Positions 22,998-35,679 are shown, counted from the stretch's first letter. The stretch: 64,000 nt of DNA from Coriolopsis trogii (GCA_020543525.1 JAHYIO010000003.1:1736001-1800000); one strand, 5' to 3'. Numbers and translations: made by a program. The notes: generated by a model not told the origin, from the letters alone.

Positions 22998-23926
22998 ATG
23001 AAACTTGGAAGTGACTCAGAGGTGCCCGGAAAGATCCCTCGTCCTATAGGGTATCTGCCGAGGGTTTTGATTCCGAGCCGAGCCAAGCACACTCTTGCCT
23101 ATCGCATGGGGCTTTCGGCAACATACGAACAGGTCAAGCTCTACTGCCAGCTAGTCGTGCGTATGATATGTATGAATGATTGTTCTGCCATTGACAGTTT
23201 CTCCAGGAGACCATCTCGGATCTCTATGATCAGCACGAAGGCAGCGTGCGCGCTCTATCCAAGTCCCCCGGTTGGAGGCAGTTCCTCAGAATCGTGAGTT
23301 GTGTGGTTCACGCACTTACATACATACAGGAAGCTTCAAACTTACTCTGCACTGCAGGTGCACCTGCGGTTTCCCATCATGAACAACTACGTTGATTCGT
23401 GGCCGGTTCTCGCCATATTGAAGGTCCATCGCGAGCAGAAGGAGAGGGGCAACAGGAGTAGATACACGTCCTGGACCAGGTACCTGGTACGTCTCGCGTA
23501 GAATAAGCCTATACATTGAGCACGTACTGAGCCACAGGCCGGCGCGTTCGACTCGTCGCATACGCAGAACCCAGAGATACTCGAGCGTACGCTCCCCGGT
23601 TTGTCCCCGTCAACCTCGAGCTCCAGCTGCAGATCGTCGAGCTGCAGTCAGAGCTCGAGCGTGTACCTGGGCCGCAACGTCAAGACATGCACCTCTGGCA
23701 CAGTGGATGATGACGTTCGTGTCTTCCTCAGCAAACTGGTCCCCGAGCAGAGCGCACTCTCCCCCACCTTCTACGCCATGGGTGTGCGCGATCTCGCCGC
23801 GCTGCATGGGCTTGCGCGGATGGACACGATGGACACTCCATTCGTGGGTCAAGGAGGGTCGCATCAGAGTTGCAATTCGAGGCTATACGCCTTGGGCTGC
23901 AGAAGATGCAGCTGTGTGTCGTTTGA
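22998..23926 (+). pseudogene. Frame-shifted member of a fungal family, paralog of the gene at 37845-38850
   Basis: Exons 1-3 are clean: 22998-23156 (ends LYCQLV), 23198-23293 (FLQETISDLYDQHE) and 23358-23486 (VHLRFPIMNNYVDSWPVLAI). Each is a whole number of codons. The last exon from 23538 needs several frame changes to match the paralog. VRVFLSKL...FYAMGVRDLAALHGLAR lies in frame A, LHSWVKEG one frame over (23836-23857), and SELQFEAIRLGLQKM in the third frame, ending TGA at 23924-23926. The paralog reads LFLESL, WVKEGHITELQFKMI and GLERM in a single frame. A heptad-like LQLQIVELQSELERV also sits out of frame. The last shifts are too close for introns. Probable decayed gene; sequencing error is the alternative. 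Function of the family unknown. Confidence 0.6.
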
Positions 23927-24765
23927 GTGCGTATCACCGCGCTGGCGAATGCTGCCGGCCCTTTTTTCAGTGTACCGCGACGTGAGATCTCAGCTTGTGA
24001 GCGCGAGCAGGAACGAGAAGGGGCCTGTGGGCCAAAGAACGCCGCATGTTGTGGAATGCCCCGGAAGAATGCGAGTCGCCATATGACAAACATACAATAC
24101 CTCCGGATCCGGATGTTCCACTCTTCCTCCTCGTGTCGACATTGAATAAAAATGTGTGATTGCTTGACATGTACATATACAGTGTGTGTGTGATAACAAC
24201 AAATATTCGGGCACACAAAGCGTGCCCTGTACGCACCCTCACCCCTGATAACCCAACGCATGTACCATGTACGGAGGGAACGATAGCGGCCGATGATCGA
24301 AAGGAGAGGATCATTGCGGCATCCAGTCGGCCAGTGTCGGCGTAAGCCAAGGTCCGCAGAGGAGCAGAAGGTGAGGGTGAGGGAAAAGAACGAACGAACA
24401 AACGGAGGACCAGACGCTAAACTACACATTCGGAGGGGAGCGGGAGCAACCTATAGGTCACGTTCTAAATACTATCGAAACATGGCATCAACCGCGACGC
24501 GCACACAAACCAAGAGAGTTGGAGAGCACACGACCGAACGAATTGGGCGGGGGCGGAGGGACCGAGGGGACGTCTAGACGATGGGAGGTAAGCGATAAGT
24601 AAGAGGTGGACGGACGGTATGGATGGGAGCAAGCAGATGAGCAGCAAGAAGTATGAGGGGACGTGTGGTATGTAGACGTAGACATGCACAACAATGCCAA
24701 TATCACCAAGCATAATATACCTATGAGGCAGACTGTCCCAGACCCTCAAGATATTCCCATAATTG
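23927..24765. other. Intergenic region
   Basis: About 840 bp between the frame-shifted gene and the 3' end of the large minus-strand gene. It contains a short GT-rich run (tgtgtgtgtgataac near 24180) and several weak frames of low complexity. No exon or RNA gene could be supported. Confidence 0.55.
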
Positions 24766-27700
24766 TCATGACGGCGGCGGGAAGTACACCGCGCCCGGCG
24801 GTGGAACTACCCCCACTCCTACCCCCACGCCCACTGGGACCGGTACCGGCACCGGCAAAGGCGCCGCCCCCATATCGAACGGCCCTGGCGGCGAGTTCCC
24901 CGTCGAATGCGGTCGAGTAGGGTCAAGAACGGGCATGACCGGTCCACGCGTCTGCTGCTGGAGCAACGACTTCGCGGTCATGAGCACGTCCACCTCGCTC
25001 GACAAAGGCCCGACCATATCAACAGCCTGAGCAACGGCCGACTGCGTCGCGACAGACACCTCCTTGACCGTGACCGCCGGGACCGCATTGACGGCGACAG
25101 CGGGAGGAAGACCAGACGAGACAGCAGCGACAGTCCGATCCGCAACAACCTGGCGCGCGGCCTGCAGCACGACCTGCTGAGCGGCGACCGTGAGCGCGTT
25201 CGACTGGGCGACCGCCCCCTCGGGCACCTCCCCTGCCAGCTTGTTGCTGATCGCCTGGGCGGTGACGGTGAGGACGTGCTGTTGCTTCGCCAGCGCCTGC
25301 AGCTCCGGTCCGGCCTCGTTGGGGGACGCGACCACTTGTGACTGCGCTTCTTGCGCGACGCGTTGGGCCGCAGACGTCAGCACTTGCACCACTTGTGACT
25401 CGGGTGCTACGACCGGCGCTGGGGGTGCACCAAGCCCCGCACCGCGCATGAGCCTATAACAGACGGATATTCAACCACACGCACGCAGAAACGCAGGCCA
25501 GTCAACGTACCGTTGTGCAGTCGTCGGCTGCGTGGCGCCACCGACGACCGAGTCGCTCATGATGCGTCGCGGATTGTGGATATCACCAACCAGGGAAGGC
25601 CGCCGCGCGGGCGTGAACGTGGAGTCGACCGAGGCCATGGGAGCGATCGTGATATGCACTGTATGCGTGAGCAGCTCCTCCTTCCCATCCTGTATGAACT
25701 GCAACCGAAAACGGTGTCAGCCTTCCGTAAGCTCCACTTAACGCAATCGAAGACAGAACACGCACCCTCGCCTCGACGGTGACGTCGCAGCTCTGCGCAT
25801 CTGGCGGTGGGATGCCCGTCAGCGAGTCGTCCTTCCAGGACAGCCAAGGAGGCAGCGACGGCGAGCTGAAGTTCACAGGCATGTTCGCGCGCGACGCCTG
25901 CGGGTCCCATATCCTCGGCGTCCACGTCCACCGCAGGCCGACGTAGGCGACCCCAGGCGGAGTGCCGGCCAGCTTCCGCTTGAAGGGCCGGAAGACCCAG
26001 CCGCCGTCTGTTTTTTTCGCATCGACATGCCATATGTGATTGCCTTTTGACTTTGACTTCTTGCCCTCCTCGTTGAAGCGCGAGATGTAGGGTTGGTTCC
26101 ACAAAAAGTTCCGGATCTATAGCAGACGGGGGTGACGGCGGCGAAAGCCTCATGTCAGATGACGTGCCGAGGGTTGCCATACTGGTGCCTATCATAACTC
26201 GCCTTTTTCATGGGTATCTTTTCTTCGGGAAAGCCCTGCCGCGCGAGCTGGAATGGTGTCAGGTCAGTGAATGCCGCGATGCCGCGTGTTATCATCAACA
26301 CGAAGTCACCTCTTCCAAGAAAGCGTTGGTGAAGGCCTGTATCCGGAACTTGAAGGGACGGAAGTCGGGGGACTCGTCCAGGCGCTGCATCTTCTTAGCC
26401 ATGAGCGTCTGATGGATCGGCTCGCCCTTGGAATCGGTTGCATCCACTGTGGAGCGAGAAGGGGACACGAGGATTCAGTTGGAAGGTACACACGGACGAG
26501 AGGAACCGTAGAGCCGGAGGAGTGGGCTGTACGCATACGTACGGTTCGAACAGATCGAATTCAAAAACTCAAAGAAAATGCGTTCGACGTCGGCCCGGTA
26601 TTCCTGCGGCACCTCGTTTCCGTGGCCAGAAGGTCCCCCACCCTCGTTTGAGGGCGAAGTACGGCTCATACGGCGCTGGCCGGCATGGCTGCGCGATCCG
26701 TTCACGAGGCCTTCGGCACTAGATAGTCTCTCAGTATAAGGGTCGCCCAAACTCTGTCCCGAGGGTGCGTACTGATTGCCCGGCGAGTGCTCCTCGTCAT
26801 CCGACCCTCCCTCATCGTTCTCGTACTCTGGCGACGACCCCAACGCCGGACTGTGCCGTCCCGACGTCGATGGCCTCGACTGCGTCGACTCGTACATAGT
26901 AGGATGCGACACGCCTTCCGGTACGTGCGCAAACGGATTCCCAGCCATACGCGAGATCGACTGCGAGCGGGAAGCACGTCCCAGCGCCGTCGACGCTGCG
27001 TTCATCGGCGCTTGTTGTAGGTTAGTGCTCCTCGTCGGTGAATACATGGAGTTGTTGTACGGTATGGTTGAAGGCCCGGCCACTGGCACGGTCTGGGTAA
27101 CTGCGGGTCCACCGTTCAGAATCGCACCGGCTGACAATGAATGATGATGCTGACGAGGAACCACCGTACAATTATCTGGCCAGACTGTCCCAGGCATGTA
27201 ACCAGGCGGCAAGCCAGTGGAAGGCGCATTTGCGGATGCGGGTGTAATGAAATCAGGTGAGTGTGGCATCGACGCGACAGGATCCACTGGAATGGCAGCG
27301 GGGTGTATGGCCGCCGTCATTTGCTGAGCCGGGTCGGTGAGCATCCCTAATGAGAGGGACGAGGGCAGGCCAGCAGAGCTAGATGGGCGCGAACTTGGGA
27401 GCGGGGCGGAAGGCAGAGCCGGAGGTACTGAGATGTCAGTCACCGAGGTAAGCGGGGGTGGGACGGATGGGTGGGGGGGATATGAAGGATACGAGAAGTG
27501 GCTCGGATGGACCATGGTCGGGGGAATGGTGGCAGAGGATGGCAGCTGGGCAGCTGGACCCTCCTCTTGAGGTTCGAGCTTCATCGATTTCACCACGCGA
27601 TCTCCGGCCACAGAAGAAGCACATCGTTTGCGCGACGTATCTGAGCTGTCCGTCATGGTGCTGAGGTCCATGGACCCACCGGTTGGCAAGCCATTTAAGC

Positions 27701-28846
27701 TGGGAGGTGTGTGCGGTTGTGATGTTGACGGATGCTGCTCGATATTCAAGCTTGATGCCACAGGAGCAGACATGGTGCTCGCACTGAGTGCAACTGAGGA
27801 TGACAACGAAGAGCCTGGACCTGGGGGCTGAGCAGGTACATTACCAGCAGCTGCATCTCCCAGTTGCATTGCGGCCACAAGCTCCGCGACAAGCAATACG
27901 TTTTTCTTCAGTAGAGTCACGATCTCACGCGCATCACCACTTTGACCCATATGGCAAGCTGCACTGCCGGAGCTAGCAGTCCGTGCGATGCTGAGTAGAC
28001 GCGGACCACAAGGAGGCGTGGATTCATTAGCGGCAAGCGTCACACTGAAGGACGGGTCTAGACGCACTTTTTCAGCATGTCTCCAAGAACCAGGAGATGT
28101 GCACCACCAGGCACGTCCTGCGTGGCCTCGTTGCTCGGTTGCCCCGAGTTCTCGTAGCCAGGCGGTGGGAACTGGAAGCCGGACTCGTGGACGTTGGTCG
28201 AAGGGGCACTCCCGCTAGATGGAAATCCGAACTCTGAACTGGAGGTGGTGAAATTCGGAGGGGAGGCGACTGATCCTGAGCGACTGCGAGTAAAACCATA
28301 GCTGTCTAGGGCAGAAGCAAGGGAAGACGAACCGGTAGAGTAGGAATGGCCAACGCCGGATAATGAGGGGGACGAAGCGTGCGAAGGACTTGTAGACGCC
28401 GAGGTCGCGCTCGGAGAGCTGAGAAGCGGATGGGACGGATCAACGGTGTCGAGGGTGGCCAAACGAGGGTCAATGCCGTACATCGCGGCTTGGGTTGGAA
28501 GGTCCGGGGGTAGGCTTGGGGAGGCGGATTGAGGCGGAGGTGGTTGAATGCCATCCATCGCATTGCTGTTCTCGGCGGAAGGGGGGATGGAGGTTATCGG
28601 TAAATGAAGAGACATGGACATTACAGAGGCAGGGTCGAGTTGCTGAGTAAAGAGGGACGAGGGCATCTGGCCTTGCATGTGTACGGTTGTGTCTGGAGGG
28701 AGTGATGGATCTGAGAGGGGGGTAGGGACGAGGGAGACGATGGATTGGGGGAGAGAGATGTCGCCTTGGGCGTAGTGCTGATACTGCTGCTGCTGCTGCT
28801 CTACGCTGACGGAAGAAGCAGACTGTATGTCTTGCATTGAAGCCAT
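24766..28846 (-). CDS. Large low-complexity, regulatory-looking protein with a conserved central domain
   Basis: Exon 1 (start 28846, MASMQDIQSASS) has a short poly-Gln tract (VEQQQQQYQHY) and is Ser/Pro-rich. After an intron (gtgcgt...gctag) comes GSAACHMGQSGDAREIVTLL and a long Ser/Pro/Thr-rich region with likely nuclear basic patches. The ordered core begins VERIFFEFLNSICSN and continues LDATDSKGEPIHQTLMAKKM, MQRLDESPDFRPFKFRIQ, RNFLWNQPYISRFNEEGKK and GVAYVGLRWTWTPRIWDPQ. The C terminus is Ala/Val/Gln-rich and ends in PV/GV repeats (PVPVPVPVGVGVGVG). One intron at 26117-26202 appears to use a GC donor (AAG|gcgagt). I recognise no named family. Composition and CT-rich leader suggest a transcriptional regulator, which is inference. 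Confidence 0.7.
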
Positions 28847-30512
28847 GCGCGGGGATGGAGGCGATCACAGAGCGCGACGCACGGGGTGAAGGGGGTAGGG
28901 TGTGTGGTGAGATGAAAGGGAGGAAACCAGGAGGGTCGCGGCGAAGCGAAGGTACGTGGATCGTCTCGGACTGTAATGATTGTGATATGCAAGGAGAGAG
29001 ACAAGGACAGGGTGTGGCACGCACCTGGAATGGGCAAGCGCGACCGTGCGGGCGGAGAGGGTTGAACTGGGCTGCGGTGTCGAGAGAATTTGCGGGTCGG
29101 CTGAAGGCGAACGGGAGAGATGGAGGGGACGGCGGAATGGCGGGAGAAAGACAAGCTGGGCTGGCAGAATAGAGTACGGCGATTATGGGCTGGACGAAAC
29201 GGGCCACGAGCAGTGCTGCGAGCAGACTGCAGGTGCATCCGAGTCGATGTCGGAGTCTCGAGTAGTGGACTAGCACCTGAATGGCCACACGCCTCGAGGC
29301 GCAGTCCCCAAACACGCACAAACACCTGCCTTATTAACCACCCGCCCTCCTCCCCCTCCCGACGCCGACGACGACGACGTCCTCGACCCCGCCCTCGCAC
29401 CTGCCGCCGTCCGTCCGTGCGTGCTATCGCTGGCCAGAAACCCCGACACTCCTCCGCAGCATCCACCGTATCATCCCGCTCTCTTTCCCACGTTTACCTT
29501 TTGCCTCTCCCGCCATCATCGTCCATCATACTCACTCGACGACCACATCATTCGACTACTCCTCCTCCTGCGCAGCACCGACACCACGCCGCGCTTCGCC
29601 AGGCGCTTCCTCTGCACGAGCCTCGCCCGCGGAGAAGCTGCACAAACCAGCCAGAGCGCCTTGGTCGTGTCTAACACGCACATACTTCTACGTCCGTACC
29701 GTCTAACGCGTCGCGGTATCGTAATCCATCTTCCTTGCGTGCTCCGTCCCATATCCGCACCATCGACCTTACTCAATCCGTCGGATCGTCTGCATCATAT
29801 CCCCCCTCTTGCGCCTGATCTGCCACGATACTTATCGTCCGGTCATATGCCCTTCCGTCGATATCCTCTTTCAGTCCCATCCTTCCCTTCCCGTCACCTG
29901 AATCTGACCTGGCCAACTCCAATTGGCCTTCGGAGATCGCTTCTCTCTTTTCTTCCTACGCTTTCAGCGTCGTGCCCTCCTTCTCTTTCTTCCGGAATTC
30001 GTACGCGCTCCCGCTCGACGGGCCTAGTTCACACCCTCCGTCATACAAGTATAGCCGGACGTCTGTCAGTCTTCTCAATACAAATTCCAACCATAGCGTT
30101 CTGCTTCCGCGTGGATCAGCTGTGAGACCCAGGGGAGAACTATCTCGTCCGAACTCATTCACGATTCATGTCGCCCGTCGTATTTTCCTGTTCCTTCCGA
30201 CGCACGGACAGTCATTGACGTGAACTTGAACGGCCCCAGTAAGTACCAACGACGCACGCCCAATGAGTGCACGTTTTCGATTGTTGGACGATTACACACC
30301 CATGCCCAATTGACCGTTCCCGAGTCGCGACGGAGGCAGCGTACATGCGCGCCCGACAGATTGACGCGTGTGTGGCTGAGCTTGCCTCTTATGGCCAAAC
30401 TACGCAAGCTTGGCGCTTCTACTCCGAAGCCTCGCAAACGGTCTTGTCTTTGTCTTCGTCTAACGCGCCTCCATCGTCCATCTATAGTCCCCTTGTTACA
30501 TCCACACTCTCG
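28847..30512. other. Long divergent intergenic region with composition switch
   Basis: Between about 28850 and 29280 the + strand is G/A-rich, so it is CT-rich in the direction of the minus-strand gene. From about 29300 to 30500 the + strand is CT-rich, toward Bet3. Long frames in the second part (for example 29421-30125) are Ser/Pro/Leu/Arg-rich and fit untranslated leader sequence better than protein. I see no RNA gene or repeat. Probably two promoters and long 5' leaders, perhaps with leader introns. Confidence 0.55.
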
Positions 30513-31409
<897 letters not shown>

Positions 31410-31680
31410 ATACCGCAGTATGAATGTATTGTATTATTTCCATCCCACCCCGTACCCCACGCGCCCGCTCTTTGCGGCACTGAGGTTCGCATGCATCCTC
31501 CATCGGGTTCACTAGGGTCCAGGGTGGAGCAGCACAAGGCGCATACCATAACTGCGCGTCCGGGGATCAGCGTACGCGCACATAGGCATCTCAAGCAGAC
31601 TCCCCCCATGAGACCGGGACGTACCATTACCAGCAACAAAGACCCAGACTGCAAAGCTAGCCCACGCATTCCAGACTGGA
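31410..31680. other. Short intergenic region between convergent genes
   Basis: About 270 bp separating the 3' ends of Bet3 and mitochondrial uS13. Only 3' untranslated sequence is expected; nothing else seen. Confidence 0.5.
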
Positions 31681-32214
31681 CTAGTTGTAGCGCTCGATCC
31701 TGTTGAGCTTCCTCGCCGTCTTCGCGTTGCTCTGTGTGTTCTGTCCCCTGACGGGGAGGTGCATCGCGTGCCGGCGGCCGACGTACGACCCGATCATGCG
31801 CTGGTGGGCGATGTTCTCGCGCATCTGCCTGCGCAGGTCCGACTCGATCTTGATCTCCCGCAACTTGTCCACGGGCTGGGGCACCTTCTTTGGCGGCTGT
31901 ACCGGCTCCGAGAGCGGCGGGGGCGTGTAGCCCGGCGCGGCGAGCACATGGGCGGACACTGGGGGCGAGTTGGCAGGCGAGGAGAGGAAGGCGGTCAGCG
32001 CGGTGACTTGGGTCTGCGTGAGATGGCGGACGCGGCAGCGGTCGTGGATCTGGACGCGGGCGCAGAGTCGTTGGGCGGTGTGCTCTCCGATGCCGTAGAA
32101 CCCTGTCAAGGCTCGCTCTGGGTGGGTCAGCACCGAACCCAGACACATGAGCTAGAAATATAGGCCGACCTTGACATACTGATTGTCCCGAAGCAGTACA
32201 CCGAGGATGTGCAT
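31681..32214 (-). CDS. SWS2: Mitochondrial small-subunit ribosomal protein uS13m
   Basis: Two exons: 32170-32214 (MHILGVLLRDNQYVK) and 31681-32115 (starts RALTGFYGIGEHTAQRLCAR), about 159 residues. The S13 helix-two-turn-helix core is clear: GIGEHTAQRLCARVQIHDRC, then VRHLTQTQVTALTAFLSS. The family's C-terminal segment follows: LRRQMRENIAHQRMIGSYVG, RRHAMHLPVRGQNTQSNAKT and ARKLNRIERYN, where RG(Q)NTQSNAKTAR is the usual S13 rRNA-contact motif. No long presequence is visible; many mitochondrial ribosomal proteins of this size lack one. The divergent gene starts only 190 bp away. Confidence 0.93.
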
Positions 32215-32403
32215 GGTGGGCAGAGGCTACCACCAAGTGGACGAGCGAGAGCCGGGCGCGGTGGCAAAGAAAGAAGTTGCGGTGGCATAGGCGCCGCATT
32301 GGTGCAAAACGTATGGCTCTCGGGCGTCTGCCAATCGACGTTCAACCTTGTCCTCCGTCCGTCACCTGGTTTTTCTGACTGCTGACCCCGGCCACTATAC
32401 ACC
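32215..32403. promoter_or_regulatory. Shared divergent promoter, uS13m and XAP5
   Basis: A 189-bp gap between opposing start codons that must supply both genes. No TATA box seen. Assignment rests on arrangement. Confidence 0.5.
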
Positions 32404-33727
32404 ATGTCTACGAGCAAGGCGGAAGGCCGTCGCGAGGATGCGCTTGCAAAACAGCGCAGCCAGATGCGCGAAGAGTTCGAGCGACAGAAACAAACACTCA
32501 TCCAAGAGACGGAGAAGGCCCGCCCATCCTCTAACCGCTTCGTCGGGCAGAATGATTCAATGGAGGACACGCTCAAGAAGAGCACGGTTGGTCTAGTCAG
32601 GCTGGAGGACTTCCAGCAGCGCCGGAAGGAGCTCGAGGAGGCCAAGGCTCGTGAGGCTGCGCGCACGAACGAACTCAAGTATGTCGAAATTCTTACGGCT
32701 TGCCGTGGCGTGCAGCGTGTGCTGTGCGAGGGAACTGTATGACCAGATTGCTCACAGGTTGTGGAGGGGTTGTTTAGGGATGAGAAGAAGGTGAAGAAGC
32801 GCAAGAAGACGGCCAAGTCCACACTGTCTTTCGCACTCGACGATGAGGAGGGCGACGAGAGCGGGAACGCGTCACAGAACGGGGGAGGAGACGAGCCGCC
32901 GGTCAAACGGCCGAAGTCGCGCAAGAACCCCGAGGTTGACACGTCCTTTCTCCCCGACCGGGAACGGGAAGAAGCTGAGCGTCGCGAGCGCGAGCAGCTC
33001 CGCCAGGAGTGGCTGCGCAGGCAGGAAGAGCTCAAGAACGAGGACATCGAGATCACGTACTCGTACTGGGACGGGAGCGGACATCGTAAGAGCGTCACGG
33101 TATGTTCCAGACTATGCTGTGCCCCTCCTGGCGGGCCTGACCACGTAGATACATGCATGCGGCGGACGATTCTTCCTCGTCATTCTAGTGCAAGAAGGGC
33201 GACACCATCTCGACGTTCCTTGAGAAATGCCGGCAGCAGTTCCCTGAACTCCGCGGCGTGAGCGTTGACAATCTGATGTATGTGAAGGTACGTGTCCAAA
33301 ACAAACTCAGGGTTCTTTCCTCCGGGACGCGCTCTGACTGATTGCGTGCGGTCTAGGAGGACCTGATTATTCCAGGTGTACGTCAAAGAACGCTTCCTGA
33401 CCTCTGCGTTTTTTCTCATGTGCCTTGCAGCACTACACGTTCTACGACTTCATCATTAACAAGGCGCGAGGGAAGTCTGGACCCTTATTCAACTTCGACG
33501 TCCATGACGACGTTCGTCTGTTGGCTGACGCGTCTGTCGAAAAGGACGAGTCGCATGCGGGGAAGGTTGTCGAGAGAAGCTGGTACCAGCGCAACAAGCA
33601 TATCTTCCCTGCATCCAGATGGGAGGTGCGTGGGCCGTGGATGTGGTCGTCTGACATGGATATTGAGTTTGTTTATTCATAGGTTTACGACCCAGACAAG
33701 AACTACGGGAAGTATACTATCGCGTAG
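32404..33727 (+). CDS. XAP5/FAM50 family nuclear protein
   Basis: XAP5 (FAM50 in animals) is a nuclear protein linked to splicing and transcription control. The start at 32404 has an ideal context (accATGt). The N-terminal half is a charged coiled coil ([40 protein letters not shown]). A basic stretch [20 protein letters not shown] follows, then an acidic/Ser region. The conserved C-terminal domain is complete across short exons: [77 protein letters not shown] and [14 protein letters not shown], ending at 33727. That domain order matches XAP5 throughout. The small exon 'VKEDLIIP' is flanked by two short introns. Function in this fungus is by homology only. Confidence 0.95.
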
Positions 33728-34446
33728 ATTTCCTTGCCTTCTCTTTGCTTCACTGTACGTCTTGTGCTGCAATGACTATCCTGTCTTATCAGATATCATT
33801 GCGTGCGTGCTGTCTGGGTGAGCGCCAGCTTGCGCATGCAGGTGTGACGATAATAGCCGGGGAGGAACGCGCTGGGAGAAGGAGGTGATTGCGTCAAGCT
33901 GGCGCTAGACAGCACACCCTTCCACGTCGACCTGAGCTTGTCACCACAAATCATTTTGCGGGCCAGATCGTCGTCTTCAGCGAAGATGTCAGAAGCGAAC
34001 CCATGAGAGAACGAATGTCCTACTCAGAGGGACCTACCAGATACCACGCTTCGTCCCCACCGGTACGAAATGGCGCACAGTGTTGCAAAAATGGGACCAG
34101 AGAACTCCACAATGACTAGGCGAAGTCGCGCTGGTTTCTGGCATACGCACATCTCTTGAATGCGTCTTAGAATGCTTCATTGCATAACAGCTTGTTCTGG
34201 AGTGATTATTCTGCGTGTCAGAACAGAGTCGGTCGGTCAAAGATGGGTGACTGAGATGCTGCGTCTGGACTTAGAATGGAAAGAATTCAGGAAATATATT
34301 CTACTGCCTGAATATGCGCGTCGCGAGTCGAAGGAGGCAGTTGCGTCAAGTTGGGCGCTTGACTTACCGCATTCATCTCTCATCGACCTTGAGCTCGTCT
34401 CCTTGTTCTCGTGCCTTACGAGCCAGATCGTCACCACTAAGCCATC
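33728..34446. other. Intergenic region upstream of V-ATPase D, with a degenerate duplicate of its 5' end
   Basis: Roughly 720 bp between XAP5 and V-ATPase subunit D. It contains a diverged copy (about 33878-34020) of the segment 34330-34490, which covers the proximal promoter and first codons of the downstream gene. Otherwise nothing coding is supported. Confidence 0.6.
33878..34020 (+). repeat. Degenerate duplicate of the V-ATPase D promoter and first codons
   Basis: gaaggaggtgattgcgtcaa here matches gaaggaggcagttgcgtcaa at 34330. Further matches are tcgacctgagcttgtc versus tcgaccttgagctcgtc, and gccagatcgtc in both. Then come ATGTCAGAAGCGAACCCATG at 33986 versus ATGTCTGGAACAGGACCCCG at 34447, both followed by agagaac. 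The two ATGs lie 108 and 117 bases from the start of the match. In this copy the ATG is followed after five codons by a TGA, so it cannot encode the subunit. Confidence 0.65.
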
Positions 34447-35409
34447 ATGTCTGGAACAGGACCCCGAGAGAACATCTTCCCGACCCGGATGGCCCTGACG
34501 AACACCAAGCTTCGTCTCAAAGGGGCTCAAACGGGGCACTCTCTCCTCGCAAAGAAACGAGATGCGCTCACGACCCGATTCAGGGCTATCCTCCGCAGAG
34601 TGGACGAGGTACGTGTCCCAGATGTGAGATCAAAGGAGAGAGAAGGCTTGACGGCCTTGGCAGGCAAAGCGGAAGATGGGACGGGTGATGCAACTCGCGT
34701 CGTTCTCCCTGGCAGAGGTCACGTACGCGACGGGCGATATCTCCTACCTTGTGCAGGAACAGGCAAAGTCCGCATCGTTCAAAGTCAAGGCGAAACAGGA
34801 GAACGTATCGGGTGTGGTTCTCCCTGCATTCGAGGTTGATAGGGTGCAAGGCTCGGGTGCGTACATACAGTCCTGTCCAGTGCTGCGTCGCCTCATCCCC
34901 CTTCCGTTTTCCCTACAATCCGACCATCGACTCGCAGACTTCAACCTCACTGGTCTGGGACGTGGGGGTCAGCAAGTCTTGCGTGCCAAAGAGGTCTACG
35001 CAAAGGCCGTAGAGACACTGGTTGAGCTCGCATCCCTCCAGACCGCCTTCATGATCCTTGATGAGGTCATTCGTGCGACCAACCGCCGAGTCAATGCCAT
35101 TGAACACGTTGTGATTCCCCGCTTGGAGAACACGATCAAGTACATCACGAGCGAGCTGGACGAAATGGATAGAGAGGAGTTCTTCCGGTAGGCAATTGGG
35201 CGCACATGCATCATATCATGGTCGATACTGATAGATTCATGCCTTCTTGTAGTCTGAAGAAGGTGCAAGGGAAGAAAAAACGCGACGCCGAAGCATCAGA
35301 AGCACTTAGGAAAGCTTTGGAAAGCTCGGAAGCAATCCCCGTGCCCTCAGAGTCCTCAGAGCCAACAAGCGATCTGTTGGGTAGTAAAGACGAGGATGTC
35401 ATCTTTTGA
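34447..35409 (+). CDS. VMA8: V-type proton ATPase subunit D
   Basis: Central-stalk subunit of the V1 sector, coupling ATP hydrolysis to proton pumping in vacuoles and endosomes. Exon 1 starts at 34447 and includes [20 protein letters not shown] and [20 protein letters not shown]. Exon 2 begins [20 protein letters not shown] and ends at VDRVQGS. The intron covers about 34859-34938, and exon 3 resumes [20 protein letters not shown]. It continues [20 protein letters not shown] and [20 protein letters not shown]. The last exon is [20 protein letters not shown] and ends EDVIF. All V-ATPase D signature blocks are present in order with in-frame splices. The C-terminal tail is Ser/Glu-rich. A degenerate copy of the start region sits upstream. 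Confidence 0.96.
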
Positions 35410-35679
35410 AGACATATATGTAGCCTTTGGCGAACGACGGACACTGTTTTCATCATGCTCTTCACGATATGCAATGCGATACCCGTCCTCTTGTACAATA
35501 CAAGCCATGACTATCCGTGATTGTCCACCAATGACAATCCGTGTTGCGAACGGCAATGGTGCGGCCTGTGGCCCATGTGTGTCATATCATATGCGTGACG
35601 GCATACATACATGTGAGATTTTGCAGCGAGGATGCAACGAAAGCCAGAAAAACAAAGTGCAATACGGGTAGTGGATGGT
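35410..35679. other. Intergenic region between convergent genes
   Basis: 270 bp between the 3' ends of V-ATPase D and uL24. No feature beyond 3' untranslated sequence could be supported. Confidence 0.5.

Noticed and set aside
28780..28802. CTG-rich run as an independent repeat
   Set aside because: Short poly-Gln coding tract of the large minus-strand gene.
29421..30125. 234-codon open frame, plus strand, upstream of Bet3
   Set aside because: Composition reflects CT-rich leader DNA (Ser, Pro, Leu, Arg); no family resemblance and no splice path to Bet3.
32127..33158. 343-codon open frame antisense to XAP5
   Set aside because: Ser/Arg-rich mirror of a Glu/Lys-rich coding sequence; the + strand matches XAP5 throughout.
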